Assembly: GCF_021028955.1 (NCBI RefSeq)
Contig: NZ_JAIWPE010000008.1
Span: forward strand, 1 to 38,770
Length of the DNA: 38,770 bases
Source: Salipaludibacillus sp. CUR1
GTDB lineage: Bacteria > Bacillota > Bacilli > Bacillales > Salisediminibacteriaceae
Direction of reading: 5' to 3'
Under the pieces are notes generated by a model that was not told the DNA's origin, ran no database searches, and worked only from the letters and a program-made list of their open reading frames with translations. Both the position numbers and the translations under genes were made by a program. Position 1 is the stretch's first letter, and the number at the start of each line of letters is the position of its first letter. Positions 1 to 8,762 of the stretch are shown here, in pieces.

Positions 1-113
1 AAAAGGGAACAAGGTCGTTATATGCCTCGTCCGCCTTTTTTTAAAATTAACCCAAAATATTGTTTACATATATTAACATTGGTGTATTTATTTTACTTAC
101 GTGCAATCGTTAT

Positions 114-124
114 GGGTCTGACCC
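114..124. repeat. Short perfect palindrome upstream of the helicase terminator
   Basis: GGGTC-T-GACCC is an 11-base inverted repeat just beyond the dnaB terminator. The first 120 bases of the window hold no gene I can support. The palindrome could be a second, weaker terminator hairpin or the edge of a neighbouring intergenic element. Confidence 0.35.
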
Positions 125-140
125 CCATCTGGAACTGAAA

Positions 141-170
141 AAAAGAGACGCAATCTGCGTCTCTTTTTTT
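141..170 (-). terminator. Rho-independent terminator of the dnaB transcript
   Basis: A 12-bp perfect stem (141-152 pairs with 156-167) has a 3-base loop. It is flanked by A-runs on the left and T-runs on the right, so it could work in both directions. It begins about 10 bases after the dnaB stop codon on the minus strand. Confidence 0.85.
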
Positions 171-178
171 CATCCGTA

Positions 179-1543
179 TTAAGCTCCCGGCGGCATATCC
201 CCTTCGTCAAACCGTCTTTCCAGATTAACGAATTTGTTATATTCTTTCACAAAGGCAAGTTCAACGGTGCCGACCGGACCGTTACGCTGTTTAGCTATAA
301 TAATTTCAATAATATCTTTCTTCTCTGATTCCTGGTCATAATAGTCATCCCGGTACAAGAAAGCAACTATATCGGCATCCTGCTCAATACTTCCTGACTC
401 ACGGATATCAGACATCATTGGACGCTTGTCCTGTCTTGACTCTACTCCTCTTGACAGCTGGGAAAGGGCAATTACCGGCACTTCAAGTTCACGCGCGAGG
501 CCTTTCAGCTCCCGTGAAATTTCAGATACTTCCTGCTGCCGGCCTTCACCGCTTCGGGCATCACCCTGAATGAGCTGCAAATAGTCAATCATGATCATAC
601 CCAGTCCCCGCTCCTGTTTTAATTTCCTGCACTTTGACCGGACATCCTTCACTTTAATTCCAGGGGTGTCGTCAATATAGATCCCGGCTTTAGAAAGGCT
701 CCCCATAGCCATAGTGAGACGCTGCCAGTCTTCATCTTCCAGCCTTCCGGTACGAAGCCGTTGGGCATCAATATTCCCTTCCGCACAAAGCATACGCATC
801 ACAAGCTGGTCTGCTCCCATTTCCAGACTGAAGATGGCCACGTTTTCATCCGTCTTTGTCGCTACGTTTTGAGAAATATTCAGTGCAAATGCTGTCTTAC
901 CTACAGAAGGACGTGCCGCTACAATCACAAGGTCACTCCTTTGGAAGCCTGCTGTGATCCTGTCCAGTTCCGTAAATCCGGTAGGAATTCCGGTAACTTC
1001 CCCCGCTGTGTGCTGCAGCATTTCTATTTTATCGAAAGCCTCAATAAGCACATCTTTTATGTCCACAAATTCACCAGCATTTTTCTTTTGGGAGACCTCG
1101 AGAATCGATTTTTCGGCATCATTTAAAATAGCTTCCACATCTTCTTCAGCTGTATAGCCTTCTGAAGCAATGTTAGTTGCCACCCGGATCAGCCGTCTTA
1201 ATAATGATTTCTCTTCAACAATCTGACTGTAGTACTCAATGTTGGCTGCAGTCGGCACAGCATTTGCCAGGTCACTTAAATATGAGACGCCTCCAATTTC
1301 TTCAAGCCATTTCTTTGTTTCAAGTTCATCAGTCACTGTTACCAGATCGACCGGTTCATTTTTTGACGAAAGGTCAAGCATGACAGTAAAAATATGCTGA
1401 TGGGCCGTCCGGTAAAAATCTTCCGGAATTAAACGTTCAGAGGCGGTGACAAGAGCCTGGTCTTCCAAAAAGATGGCTCCCAGCACCGCCTGCTCAGCTT
1501 CAATATTTTGAGGTGGCGTTCGTTCGGCAAATAAGTCGGTCAT
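179..1543 (-). CDS. dnaB: Replicative DNA helicase (DnaB family; called DnaC in B. subtilis)
   Basis: This is the hexameric 5'-3' helicase that unwinds DNA at the replication fork. The 454-aa length is normal for the family. The N-terminal collar begins with PPQNIEAEQAVLGAI. The RecA-like motor domain carries the Walker A motif RPSVGKT near residue 211, followed by a Walker B-type MIMIDYLQL, a REL-KGLARELEVPV helix, and the SQLSRGVE and DIRESGSIEQDAD motifs typical of DnaB. No intein is seen in the P-loop. It follows rplI by 30 bases on the same strand and is the last gene of the gdpP-rplI-dnaB run, ending at a strong terminator. The start is ATG. Confidence 0.97.
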   Translation of the reverse strand: MTDLFAERTPPQNIEAEQAVLGAIFLEDQALVTASERLIPEDFYRTAHQHIFTVMLDLSSKNEPVDLVTVTDELETKKWLEEIGGVSYLSDLANAVPTAANIEYYSQIVEEKSLLRRLIRVATNIASEGYTAEEDVEAILNDAEKSILEVSQKKNAGEFVDIKDVLIEAFDKIEMLQHTAGEVTGIPTGFTELDRITAGFQRSDLVIVAARPSVGKTAFALNISQNVATKTDENVAIFSLEMGADQLVMRMLCAEGNIDAQRLRTGRLEDEDWQRLTMAMGSLSKAGIYIDDTPGIKVKDVRSKCRKLKQERGLGMIMIDYLQLIQGDARSGEGRQQEVSEISRELKGLARELEVPVIALSQLSRGVESRQDKRPMMSDIRESGSIEQDADIVAFLYRDDYYDQESEKKDIIEIIIAKQRNGPVGTVELAFVKEYNKFVNLERRFDEGDMPPGA

Positions 1544-1573
1544 GATGTGTGTCCCTCATTTCCCGTAATAGGA

Positions 1574-2017
1574 TTACTCTTCAGCAACGTGTACTTTTAA
1601 AGTCGCTGTCACCTTTGGATGAACTTTCACTTTCACATTTGTATAGCCGAGTGATCGAATGGGTTCATCCATTTCAATTTTACGTTTATCAATTTTCATG
1701 TCCATTTTCTTTAACCGCTCTGCAATCTGTTTGTTAGTCACTGCTCCAAACAGCCTGCCGCCGTCTCCAGCTTTCGCCTTAAGCTCAATCGTTGTATTTT
1801 CAAGGTTCTCTTTGAACTTTTCGGCTTGTTCAAGCTCTTTTTCAGCTTGTTTCTCTGCGCTTTCCTGCTTTTTCTCCAGTGTCTTCATGTTACCTTTGCT
1901 GGCTTCGACAGCCAGATTATTTTTAATTAAATAGTTTCTGGCATACCCTTCTGATACATTTTTCACTTCACCTTTTTTCCCTTTTCCTTTTACATCCTTC
2001 AAAAAGATGACTTTCAT
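1574..2017 (-). CDS. rplI: 50S ribosomal protein L9
   Basis: L9 binds 23S rRNA near the L1 stalk and helps maintain reading frame and subunit maturation. The 147-aa protein has the L9 N-domain signature ([18 protein letters not shown], then GYARNYLI), a long lysine/glutamate-rich connecting helix, and the C-terminal rRNA-binding domain. Its ATG overlaps the gdpP stop codon by four bases (ATGA), so the two are translationally coupled. The same gdpP-rplI pairing is found across Bacillaceae. Confidence 0.97.
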   Translation of the reverse strand: MKVIFLKDVKGKGKKGEVKNVSEGYARNYLIKNNLAVEASKGNMKTLEKKQESAEKQAEKELEQAEKFKENLENTTIELKAKAGDGGRLFGAVTNKQIAERLKKMDMKIDKRKIEMDEPIRSLGYTNVKVKVHPKVTATLKVHVAEE

Positions 2018-3984
2018 GTGCCTTGTCCCCCTTTGAAATACTCATCAATTTTTTCTTTTAATTTCTCTTCAGCTTTTTCTATTGTGCTGTCTTTCAGCTG
2101 AGTAGCTGCGTTTGTTAAGTGCCCTCCGCCTTCCAGCATTTCCATAATAACCTGGACATTCACTTCTCCGAGTGAACGGGCGCTTATGCTGACCCGCCCG
2201 TCTGACAATTCGGATATAACAAATGAGGCGACCACATCATTCATCGTCAGCAAAGTATCAGCAGCCTGTGCGATAAGAACCTGGTTATACGGTTCATCCG
2301 GGTCTCCTTTGGAAATAGCCATGCCGCCGGAATAAATATAGGCATTTTCAACCAGTTTAGACCGCTTCACATACTGCTCTAAATCTTCCTTCAGCAGTTT
2401 CTGAACAAGCGTCGTATCCGCACCCCGGCTTCTAAGATAAGAAGCCGCGTCAAACGTTCTTGCACCTGTTCGTATAGCAAAGCTTTTTGTATCTACAATA
2501 ATTCCTGCAAGTAAGGCAGTCGATTCCAGTACGTCTAAATCAGGCTGTGACGGCTGGTATTCAAGAAGTTCTGTCACGAGCTCTGCCGTTGAAGAAGCAT
2601 ACGGCTCCATGTAAACAAGAACCGCATCGTCAATAAAGTCCTCTCCGCGACGATGATGGTCGATAACAATGGTCCTGTCCATTTTATCCACAAGTTTCGG
2701 CTCCATAACAAGAGACGGTTTATGCGTATCGACTACTACAAGCAGAGAATCATCGGTAGCTTCCTCTCTCGCTTCTTCAGGAGTAATAAACTGGGCCCAT
2801 AAATTGTCATGCTTCTCAATTTCTTCAAGGAGTTTATGAACACTCTGATTCACTTCATCAGGGTTTAAAATGACAAACCCGTCTTTCCCGTTAGCTTCTG
2901 CTATTTTAAGCATGCCAATTGCAGCTCCAATGGAATCCATATCCGGATTTTTGTGCCCCATGACAAATACTTTATCGCTCTCTACCACAAAATCACGGAT
3001 CGCATGGGAAATAACCCGGGCCCTCACTCGTGTACGCTTTTCCATAGCGTTTGATTTACCGCCATAGAAGCGTACCTTGCCGTTTTTCTCTTTGATGGCA
3101 ACCTGGTCGCCTCCCCGTCCAAGAGCTAAGTCAAGGCTGGACTGGGCTAAGCTTCCCAATTCCCTTAATGACGACTGCCCGCTGCCTATGCCGATGCTGA
3201 GGGTGAGAGATACCTTTTCTTTTCCCGTATTTTCACGGACTTCATCCAGGATTGTAAACCGGTTCTCTTCCAGGTTCTGCAGTGTTTCTTCATTGAAAAC
3301 AGCAATAAACCGGTCTGAGGAGGTTCTTTTTACAAAAATATCATGTTCTCTGGACCAGTTGTTTAAAGCATCTGTGACATGCGTCAGCAGTTTACTGCGA
3401 ACCTGGTCTTCCATCCCTTGGGTAACTTCATCGTAATTATCAAGATAAATATGAGCCAGGATTGTTTTTTCTTTCTCAAACAGTTCTTTGAATTCCTGTT
3501 CTTCAGTGACGTTTATAAAGTAAAGTAAACGTTCGTCAGGCTCGTGAAAAATACGGTAATTGTGTGCATTTATTTCAGCAAGAAACAGTTTTTTTTCATC
3601 ATTCACCTCATTAATGAGGTCCCTGGAAAAAACTGAAATAGGAGATCCGACCAGGTCCTGTTCCATCAGCTGGGACAAATAAGGATTCGTCCATTGGATA
3701 TGCCTCTCCTCATTGTAAAGAAGAATCCCGATTGGCAGATTAGTGACAGCTTCTTCCCCGGCTTTATTGACACGGTAAGTCAGCGTGGATATATATTCAG
3801 ACAACTCTTTCTCAAATTGAATCCTTGCACGGATCATTAAAAATAAGACGCCGCCTAAACAGGCAAACCCTAAAACACCAAGTTGCCACTGGTAATAAGT
3901 TAATATGCCGTTGAACAGCACTGCGATACTGAACAGGGCGATAACGTGATATCCATGCCATTTTTTCAACAAGTATTTAGGCAT
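2014..3984 (-). CDS. gdpP: Cyclic-di-AMP phosphodiesterase GdpP (YybT)
   Basis: GdpP hydrolyses c-di-AMP to pApA and so controls potassium and osmotic homeostasis, wall stress and beta-lactam tolerance. The 656-aa protein has two N-terminal membrane helices (about 13-52), a PAS-like domain (about 75-160), a degenerate GGDEF domain (about 170-300), and a DHH/DHHA1 catalytic module. The DHH part shows GHKNPDMDS (343-351) and IDHHRRGED (441-449); the DHHA1 part shows GGGHLTNAA near the C-terminus. All expected metal ligands appear present. It lies between yybS and rplI and overlaps rplI by four bases. Confidence 0.95.
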   Translation of the reverse strand: MPKYLLKKWHGYHVIALFSIAVLFNGILTYYQWQLGVLGFACLGGVLFLMIRARIQFEKELSEYISTLTYRVNKAGEEAVTNLPIGILLYNEERHIQWTNPYLSQLMEQDLVGSPISVFSRDLINEVNDEKKLFLAEINAHNYRIFHEPDERLLYFINVTEEQEFKELFEKEKTILAHIYLDNYDEVTQGMEDQVRSKLLTHVTDALNNWSREHDIFVKRTSSDRFIAVFNEETLQNLEENRFTILDEVRENTGKEKVSLTLSIGIGSGQSSLRELGSLAQSSLDLALGRGGDQVAIKEKNGKVRFYGGKSNAMEKRTRVRARVISHAIRDFVVESDKVFVMGHKNPDMDSIGAAIGMLKIAEANGKDGFVILNPDEVNQSVHKLLEEIEKHDNLWAQFITPEEAREEATDDSLLVVVDTHKPSLVMEPKLVDKMDRTIVIDHHRRGEDFIDDAVLVYMEPYASSTAELVTELLEYQPSQPDLDVLESTALLAGIIVDTKSFAIRTGARTFDAASYLRSRGADTTLVQKLLKEDLEQYVKRSKLVENAYIYSGGMAISKGDPDEPYNQVLIAQAADTLLTMNDVVASFVISELSDGRVSISARSLGEVNVQVIMEMLEGGGHLTNAATQLKDSTIEKAEEKLKEKIDEYFKGGQGT

Positions 3985-3996
3985 TCTTCACAACTC

Positions 3997-4932
3997 CTAT
4001 TTTTGCTCGTTCATTCGCTTTCTTAAGTCAAATCCTAAGTCAATTATACCTAAGATTCTTATAATATGAAGGAAAACCGGTAAAAGAAACGAAACACCGA
4101 CAAGAAGCACGGGAATGACAGGGCTCAGGCGTTTACGATGAAAATAGAAAAACATAAAGGCAAAACCCTGGATGACCATCACTGCCTCAAGAACGGTAGC
4201 TAAGTTGGCTACAGCTGTGTGAATGGCTGTTCCTTCATCTACGCCAATCAGAATAAAAATGTAGGTAATCAAATAATACCAAATAAAGGCTTTTGGAAAC
4301 CCCCATTCCCTAAATGGTGGAAAACGAACCGGTTCATATTTCTTTCTCTTTAACATCCAGAAGGCAATCAGCTGAACTGTAAGAGCCAGTCCTGCACCTG
4401 TCATCACCATTAAAGCTGGAGCTATAACAGCCATTTCATCTATCACTTCTGTGACAGCTTCTGTCGAAAAAGCTTCCTCATCCCCCATAAAAAACATCAT
4501 GTCTTCTGTCATCTCAGCAGAATCTATCATCACATTCTGGATTTCCTCCACCGGGTTCACGCCAAGGAGAAGGACGCTTCCTACAAAAATAAGTACAATT
4601 GATCCTATAAAGCTGAATGAGCCTCCCGCTAAAACCGCAAAAGCGGGTTTTTTAAGCCGGAATAATTCTCCTATTACCACTCCACTCACTGAAAAAAGCA
4701 TGGTAAGCGGCAAAGCTAACGGTCCAAATATTATAAACAAAAAGAAAAACGACAGGGTTGCTAAGACAGCTCCCGCCTTAAGATCATATTTATAAGTGAA
4801 AAAAATAAAAGGCACCGGCAAAAAGAGAAAAGTAACGAGCCCAATTACAGGCACCCATAGAGTAATAAACATGAGTACGAGGTACAAGCCCAGGTACACA
4901 GCTCCCTCTTGCAAGGCTTTCTGTCTGTCCAT
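3997..4932 (-). CDS. yybS: YybS family multi-pass membrane protein (DUF2232)
   Basis: The 311-aa protein is strongly hydrophobic, with about eight predicted membrane segments. An acidic, methionine-rich external loop lies near residues 125-165. Its position directly before gdpP (12-base gap, same strand) and its size match YybS of Bacillus, a DUF2232 protein. Its biochemical role is not established; some members have been compared with ECF transporter substrate-binding subunits. The start is ATG after a GGGAGAG ribosome-binding site. It is probably the first gene of yybS-gdpP-rplI-dnaB. Confidence 0.85.
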   Translation of the reverse strand: MDRQKALQEGAVYLGLYLVLMFITLWVPVIGLVTFLFLPVPFIFFTYKYDLKAGAVLATLSFFFLFIIFGPLALPLTMLFSVSGVVIGELFRLKKPAFAVLAGGSFSFIGSIVLIFVGSVLLLGVNPVEEIQNVMIDSAEMTEDMMFFMGDEEAFSTEAVTEVIDEMAVIAPALMVMTGAGLALTVQLIAFWMLKRKKYEPVRFPPFREWGFPKAFIWYYLITYIFILIGVDEGTAIHTAVANLATVLEAVMVIQGFAFMFFYFHRKRLSPVIPVLLVGVSFLLPVFLHIIRILGIIDLGFDLRKRMNEQK

Positions 4933-5013
4933 TTGTCTCTCCCTTCAAACACAACTTTCTCATGCACTATTCTCCATTTTATCATGTTCACGGTTAAAAC
5001 CACAAAAAAATAA

Positions 5014-5035
5014 GCAATCAGCATCTACTGATTGC
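5014..5035 (-). terminator. Terminator downstream of the 60-aa gene
   Basis: The 8-bp perfect stem GCAATCAG/CTGATTGC has a 6-base loop. On the minus strand it is followed by TTATTTTTTT, the expected U-tract. It separates the small gene at 5105-5287 from the yybS operon. Confidence 0.8.
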
Positions 5036-5104
5036 CCAAAATATATTAATGGGGGGTAAATTAAGGTTAAAGGCCGGTGCAATATTTTTAAAACGCTTCT
5101 TTAT

Positions 5105-5287
5105 TTACCGGCTAATTTTACGGGATAATTCCTGCTCTGTCTGCAAGCTTTTCCGATACTCTTTTTCACGTTCTTGTTCAATTTTCACTTTTTGGTCAAG
5201 ACTTTTCTTATAAACTTCGTGACCTACTCCGTGAGCCTGCTGGAGACTTTTCTCCATGTTTTCAGTATACTTCATATCATCAGACAT
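5105..5287 (-). CDS. Small charged protein of unknown function (60 aa)
   Basis: I do not recognise this protein. It is soluble, hydrophilic and rich in Glu, Lys and Gln, and it looks largely alpha-helical. The central part (KVKIEQEREKEYRKSLQ) has coiled-coil character, and it contains no cysteine. Support for a real gene is a clear ribosome-binding site (GAGAGGTG about 11 bases before the ATG), its own terminator, and a hairpin just upstream. It stands as a monocistronic unit between the rpsF and yybS operons, where B. subtilis has other genes (cotF, ppaC). A sporulation or stress role is possible, but nothing in the sequence shows it. Confidence 0.65.
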   Translation of the reverse strand: MSDDMKYTENMEKSLQQAHGVGHEVYKKSLDQKVKIEQEREKEYRKSLQTEQELSRKISR

Positions 5288-5323
5288 GATTAAGATAACA
5301 CCTCTCGCAATCTTGATGTGTTT

Positions 5324-5339
5324 TCAGCAATTTTGCTGA
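5324..5339. promoter_or_regulatory. 16-base inverted repeat upstream of the 60-aa gene
   Basis: TCAGCAA-TT-TTGCTGA is a perfect inverted repeat 37 bases upstream of the start codon of the small gene. With a 2-base spacer it looks more like a protein-binding operator than an RNA hairpin. It could overlap the promoter, which I could not define. Confidence 0.35.
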
Positions 5340-5480
5340 TGGTTTATATATTCCACCACTGTCAGAATACTAAACATTCTTTTGGAAAAAAATTCTACAC
5401 AACAAATGTGCAAAGATAAAAAGTTTATGCAACAGCGGGACATCCAAAACTTAAAGAACCTGCACTCTTGCACACATATA

Positions 5481-5520
5481 AAAAACCCCCCGCTGCCCTG
5501 TAAAGGCTTCGGGGGGTGTA
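5481..5520 (-). terminator. Terminator of the rpsF-ssb-rpsR operon
   Basis: On the minus strand a GC-rich stem (ACCCCCCG pairing with CGGGGGGT, with an inner GCC/GGC step) is followed by TTTTTT. It begins about 9 bases after the rpsR stop codon. Confidence 0.88.
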
Positions 5521-5528
5521 CTCCATAA

Positions 5529-5756
5529 CTATTCAGTTACGAAAGGCAATAGAGCCATTGTACGCGCGCGCTTAATTGCGCGTGTTAATTGACGCTGATA
5601 TTTTGCAGAAGTTCCTGTTACCCGGCGAGGAAGAATCTTTCCGCGCTCAGAAACGAACTTTCTTAGCAAGTCAGTGTCTTTATAATCGATATGCTTGATT
5701 TTGTTAACTGTAAAGTAACAAACTTTACGACGCTTTGGTCGTCCACGACGTGCCAT
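5529..5756 (-). CDS. rpsR: 30S ribosomal protein S18
   Basis: S18 pairs with S6 on the platform of the 30S subunit. The 75-aa protein shows the family core ([27 protein letters not shown], then [22 protein letters not shown]). A single cysteine is in the N-terminal extension, and there is no four-cysteine zinc form. It is the last gene of the rpsF-ssb-rpsR operon, 49 bases after ssb, with an AAGGAGGGAT ribosome-binding site. Confidence 0.97.
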   Translation of the reverse strand: MARRGRPKRRKVCYFTVNKIKHIDYKDTDLLRKFVSERGKILPRRVTGTSAKYQRQLTRAIKRARTMALLPFVTE

Positions 5757-5805
5757 GCGTATCCCTCCTTATAAATTATTTGTAACCGGACATTTCCGGT
5801 ATCCT

Positions 5806-6360
5806 TTAGAACGGCAGGTCATCATCATTAATGTCAATCGGTTTCCCGTCACCGGCAAACGGATCATCATTCTGACTGCCCTGGCCTCCTTGATTTCCTT
5901 GGCCAAAACCACCTTGTCCAGGCCCCTGATTCGGGTTGTTCTGATAACCGCTGTTGTCATTCTGTTGTCCATAGCCGCCTTGGCCTGCACCTTGACCAGC
6001 ATACTGGCCTCCGCCGCCAGATCCTCCGGAACCTCCGGAACCTCGGGGCTCCAGGAACTGCACACTTTCAGCTACTACTTCGGTCATGAAAACACGACGC
6101 CCTTCGTTATTATCAAAACTGCGTGTTTGAATGCGTCCGTCTACACCTGCCTGGCTTCCTTTTTTAAGAAAGTTGGCAACGTTTTCGGCTTGCTTCCTCC
6201 AAACCACACAGTTAATAAAATCGGCTTCCCGATTTCCCTGCTGGTTTGAAAATGGGCGATTTACAGCTAAAGTAAAAGATGCAACGGCAATACCGTTGGC
6301 AGTATACCGTAATTCAGGATCTTTTGTTAAACGTCCAACTAAGACAACACGGTTAATCAT
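5806..6360 (-). CDS. ssb: Single-stranded DNA-binding protein
   Basis: SSB coats single-stranded DNA at replication forks and recruits repair and restart proteins. The 184-aa protein has the OB fold in residues 1-110 ([20 protein letters not shown] at the start), then a low-complexity linker rich in Gly, Gln and Asn, and an acidic tip ending DDDLPF, the partner-docking peptide. That complete tip marks it as the essential chromosomal form (SsbA). The GGGAGGAG ribosome-binding site is well placed before the ATG. It sits between rpsF and rpsR. Confidence 0.97.
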   Translation of the reverse strand: MINRVVLVGRLTKDPELRYTANGIAVASFTLAVNRPFSNQQGNREADFINCVVWRKQAENVANFLKKGSQAGVDGRIQTRSFDNNEGRRVFMTEVVAESVQFLEPRGSGGSGGSGGGGQYAGQGAGQGGYGQQNDNSGYQNNPNQGPGQGGFGQGNQGGQGSQNDDPFAGDGKPIDINDDDLPF

Positions 6361-6401
6361 CCGAACTCCTCCCCGGAATGTGATCTTGACTTATTTTATT
6401 T

Positions 6402-6689
6402 CTATTCCTCTTCACGTACAGTCAACGTACGTAAGATATTGTCGTTAATAGAGCTTAAACGGTTAAATTCATCAAGCGCTTCTTTGCCTGCTGTTAATTT
6501 AAGCAGTACATAGAAACCTTCAGTGAAATCCTCGATTTCATAAGCAAGACGTTTCTTGCCCATTTCCTCCGTTTCAGTCACTTCTGCGCCATTGTCCGTT
6601 AAAATCTTGTTGAAACGCTCAACAGTTTCTTTAATTGCCGCTTCTTCCAAGTTCGGACGTACGATGTACATAATTTCATAGTTGCGCAT
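6402..6689 (-). CDS. rpsF: 30S ribosomal protein S6
   Basis: S6 binds S18 in the small-subunit platform. The 95-aa protein begins MRNYEIMYIVRPNLEE, the standard S6 start, and ends in the LRTLTVREEE tail. It is the first gene of rpsF-ssb-rpsR and has an AAGGAGGTGAC ribosome-binding site. A consensus-like sigma-A promoter lies about 85 bases upstream, and the 5' leader can form two hairpins. Confidence 0.97.
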   Translation of the reverse strand: MRNYEIMYIVRPNLEEAAIKETVERFNKILTDNGAEVTETEEMGKKRLAYEIEDFTEGFYVLLKLTAGKEALDEFNRLSSINDNILRTLTVREEE

Positions 6690-6718
6690 GTTCTGTCACC
6701 TCCTTTTGGTCTAAGGCC

Positions 6719-6766
6719 CTTTCCGTGTCAGAAAGAGCAAGGAGCAAATGTCATTTCCTTTTGCTC
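6719..6766 (-). ncRNA. Possible structured leader of the rpsF mRNA
   Basis: Between the promoter and the rpsF ribosome-binding site the minus strand folds into two hairpins. One has a perfect 7-bp stem (GAGCAAA/TTTGCTC, 6742-6748 with 6760-6766). The other is a CTTTC/GAAAG stem (6719-6723 with 6731-6735) with ACACG in its loop. Bacterial rpsF operons often carry an autoregulatory S6:S18-binding leader, and the position fits. I cannot confirm the conserved motif by eye. Confidence 0.35.
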
Positions 6767-6776
6767 GCAAGTGTAT

Positions 6777-6805
6777 ATTATAACAGATGATACACCCAGG
6801 GACAA
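6777..6805 (-). promoter_or_regulatory. Sigma-A promoter of the rpsF-ssb-rpsR operon
   Basis: On the minus strand TTGTCC (6800-6805) and a perfect TATAAT (6777-6782) are separated by exactly 17 bases. The expected start of transcription is near 6770, giving a leader of about 80 bases. Confidence 0.85.
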
Positions 6806-6867
6806 GAAGAGAATAAAAGAATTTAATTTAGCGTCCGACTGCAGTGATGAAATCTTTATCTTAGCTT

Positions 6868-6898
6868 TTAAAAAAGCCGGTCCCAAAGGAACCGGCTC
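6868..6898 (-). terminator. Terminator of ychF
   Basis: AGCCGGTTCC pairs with GGGACCGGCT across a short loop and is followed on the minus strand by TTTTTT. It begins 13 bases past the ychF stop codon and insulates the rpsF promoter downstream. Confidence 0.88.
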
Positions 6899-6910
6899 TG
6901 AATAAAACAG

Positions 6911-8011
6911 TTAAACATTAAAACGGAAATGAACGACATCTCCATCTTTCACAACATAGTCCTTTCCTTCAAGACGGACTTTCCCCTGTTCTTTAGCCAC
7001 AGCCATAGAACCAGCCGCTACAAGATCATCATAGGAAACGACTTCGGCACGGATAAATCCGCGTTCAAAATCAGTATGAATGACTCCGGCTGCCTGAGGG
7101 GCTTTTGTCCCCTGGCGGATTGTCCATGCGCGTACTTCCTGCTTTCCTGCAGTAAAATAGGTTTCAAGGCCAAGCAGATTATATGCTGCCTTAATCAGCT
7201 GGTCAAGACCTGATTCCTCAATACCCAGGTCTTGTAAAAACTCTTCTTTCTCGTCGCCTTCAAGCTCGGCAATCTCAGATTCAATTTTAGCGCATACCAC
7301 TATCACTTCAGAGTTTTCCTCTGCTGCAAATTCTTTTACCTGCTGGACATAAGGATTAGCGTCAGCATCCAGCAGTTCTTCCTCACTTACATTAGCTGCA
7401 TACAGGACAGGCTTCCACGTTAAAAGATGAAGTCCTTTAACCAGTTTTTCCTGCTCTTTTGTAAATTCAACACTTCTGGCTGGCTTTTCATCTTCAAATG
7501 CGTCACGAAGCTTAGATAGAACCTCAAATTCAAATAATGCGTCTTTATCTTTCTGTTTTGCCATCTTTTCAACTTTTCCTATACGCTTTTCAACTGTTTC
7601 CAGGTCGGCCAGAATAAGCTCCAGGTTAATGACCTGAATGTCGCGAATCGGATCAACGCTGCCTGATACATGCGTCACGTTATCATCATTGAAACATCGG
7701 ACCACATGTGAAATGGCGTCTACTTGACGTATATGGGAAAGAAACTTATTACCGAGGCCCTCACCTTTGCTTGCCCCTTCAACAATCCCTGCAATATCCG
7801 TAAATTCAAAAGCTGTCGGTACCGTTTTGTCCGGAACAACCATTTCAGTCAGAGTGTTTAAACGTTCATCAGGAACTTCCACAATTCCAACGTTAGGGTC
7901 GATCGTACAGAACGGGTAGTTTGCAGACTCTGCGCCTGCCTGCGTAATTGCATTAAACAATGTAGACTTCCCGACATTAGGAAGCCCCACAATTCCAGTT
8001 GTTAAAGCCAT
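6911..8011 (-). CDS. ychF: Redox- and ribosome-associated GTPase/ATPase YchF (Obg family)
   Basis: YchF/OLA1 is a ribosome-associated P-loop NTPase that prefers ATP and acts in stress responses. The 366-aa protein has the G1 motif GLPNVGKST at residues 8-16, switch and DIAGIVEGASKGEGLGN (G3) near 70-86, and the C-terminal TGS domain (TGKQEVRAW, then AAGVIHTDFERGFIRAEV to the end). Length and motifs are normal. It is monocistronic, with a possible promoter at 8087-8115 and its own terminator. Confidence 0.96.
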   Translation of the reverse strand: MALTTGIVGLPNVGKSTLFNAITQAGAESANYPFCTIDPNVGIVEVPDERLNTLTEMVVPDKTVPTAFEFTDIAGIVEGASKGEGLGNKFLSHIRQVDAISHVVRCFNDDNVTHVSGSVDPIRDIQVINLELILADLETVEKRIGKVEKMAKQKDKDALFEFEVLSKLRDAFEDEKPARSVEFTKEQEKLVKGLHLLTWKPVLYAANVSEEELLDADANPYVQQVKEFAAEENSEVIVVCAKIESEIAELEGDEKEEFLQDLGIEESGLDQLIKAAYNLLGLETYFTAGKQEVRAWTIRQGTKAPQAAGVIHTDFERGFIRAEVVSYDDLVAAGSMAVAKEQGKVRLEGKDYVVKDGDVVHFRFNV

Positions 8012-8086
8012 AAATCATTCTCCCTTATGTTTAGAAAAAATTTGGCTGACCGCCAAGTCCTGACGGACGCTCTGCATTTTTCTTAT

Positions 8087-8115
8087 TCTATATTCATCCG
8101 GTTAACTCCAGGCAA
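8087..8115 (-). promoter_or_regulatory. Possible ychF promoter
   Basis: On the minus strand TTGCCT (8110-8115) and TATAGA (8087-8092) are 17 bases apart. Each matches the sigma-A consensus at four of six positions. It would give a leader of about 70 bases. Confidence 0.4.
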
Positions 8116-8129
8116 AGACTCGCTGTGTT

Positions 8130-8290
8130 CACCTCAGTTGTCCCGTAATTTTTAAACCAATAATGACTATGATTAGTGCCAAAGGATAAAAAAAATTAAA
8201 AATTCCTGCCAAATACACATCCCTGTTAATTATAGATACTTCTTTTAAAAATGGCAACCGCAGTCCATTACCGGCTTCCTTAGACTTACG
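8130..8290 (-). pseudogene. Possible remnant of a membrane-protein gene in the gap between ychF and the DUF951 gene
   Basis: The 456-base interval 8012-8467 has no intact gene. On the minus strand a 45-codon open stretch between stops reads as basic and then strongly hydrophobic residues (LPFLKEVSIINRD, then VYLAGIFNFFYPLALIIVII, then GLKITGQLR-stop), like the last membrane helix of a protein. It has no ATG in frame. About 60 bases upstream in another frame is a 14-codon ATG reading frame with a good AAAGGA ribosome-binding site. A frameshifted small membrane-protein gene would explain both, but I cannot name the family. Confidence 0.3.
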
Positions 8291-8430
8291 GCTTTAAGAT
8301 TCAGTTTTTAAAATATGTCCCAAGCTGAACAATTACGGGTTTCATCGCAAAAGTCCTTTGCCTGACACCCAGCGTGGTTCAGTTTAAAATAATTAATCTC
8401 CTTAAAAAGTGTGAAACTTTCCGAATCTTA

Positions 8431-8469
8431 AAAAAACAAAGACTCACACGTCTGAATGTGCAAGTCTTT
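8431..8469 (-). terminator. Terminator of the DUF951 gene
   Basis: AAAGACTTGCACA pairs with TGTG-AGTCTTT (8438-8444 with 8463-8469, plus inner pairs) and is followed on the minus strand by a G and seven T. The stem overlaps the stop codon of the gene it ends. Confidence 0.75.
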
Positions 8470-8674
8470 AAACTTCTGTGCTATTTGATTTCTCAAGCAC
8501 GCGTTTCATTTTTTTAGTAAATTCTTTTCTTGGAATCATGACGCTGTGTCCGCAGCCAAGGCATTTAATACGGATATCCATTCCCATGCGAATAACTTTC
8601 CATTTATTTTCACCGCAAGGATGGGGCTTCTTCATTTCTACCACATCATTCAGCTCAAATGATTTATCACTCAT
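8468..8674 (-). CDS. DUF951 small zinc-ribbon-like protein
   Basis: The 68-aa protein matches DUF951 of Firmicutes: MKKPHPCGENKWKVIRMGMDI, then IKCLGCGHSVMIPRKEF. Three cysteines and a histidine (HPCG near 20 and CLGCGH near 40) suggest a small metal-binding fold. Function is unknown; the family is conserved near the origin in Bacilli. An upstream in-frame ATG exists at 8695, but the internal ATG is chosen because AAAGGGGAGC lies just before it at normal spacing. Confidence 0.85.
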   Translation of the reverse strand: MSDKSFELNDVVEMKKPHPCGENKWKVIRMGMDIRIKCLGCGHSVMIPRKEFTKKMKRVLEKSNSTEV

Positions 8675-8762
8675 AGCCTGCTCCCCTTTATTCATCGTTT
8701 TTCCTTATTATACACGATGAAGGTTCCATCTCTCCAGTCCTTAAAAACTGCCTCCAATGAAC

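Noticed and set aside
954-1383. Several open frames antisense to dnaB and to other genes
   Set aside because: They mirror codon structure of well-identified genes on the other strand and lack ribosome-binding sites.
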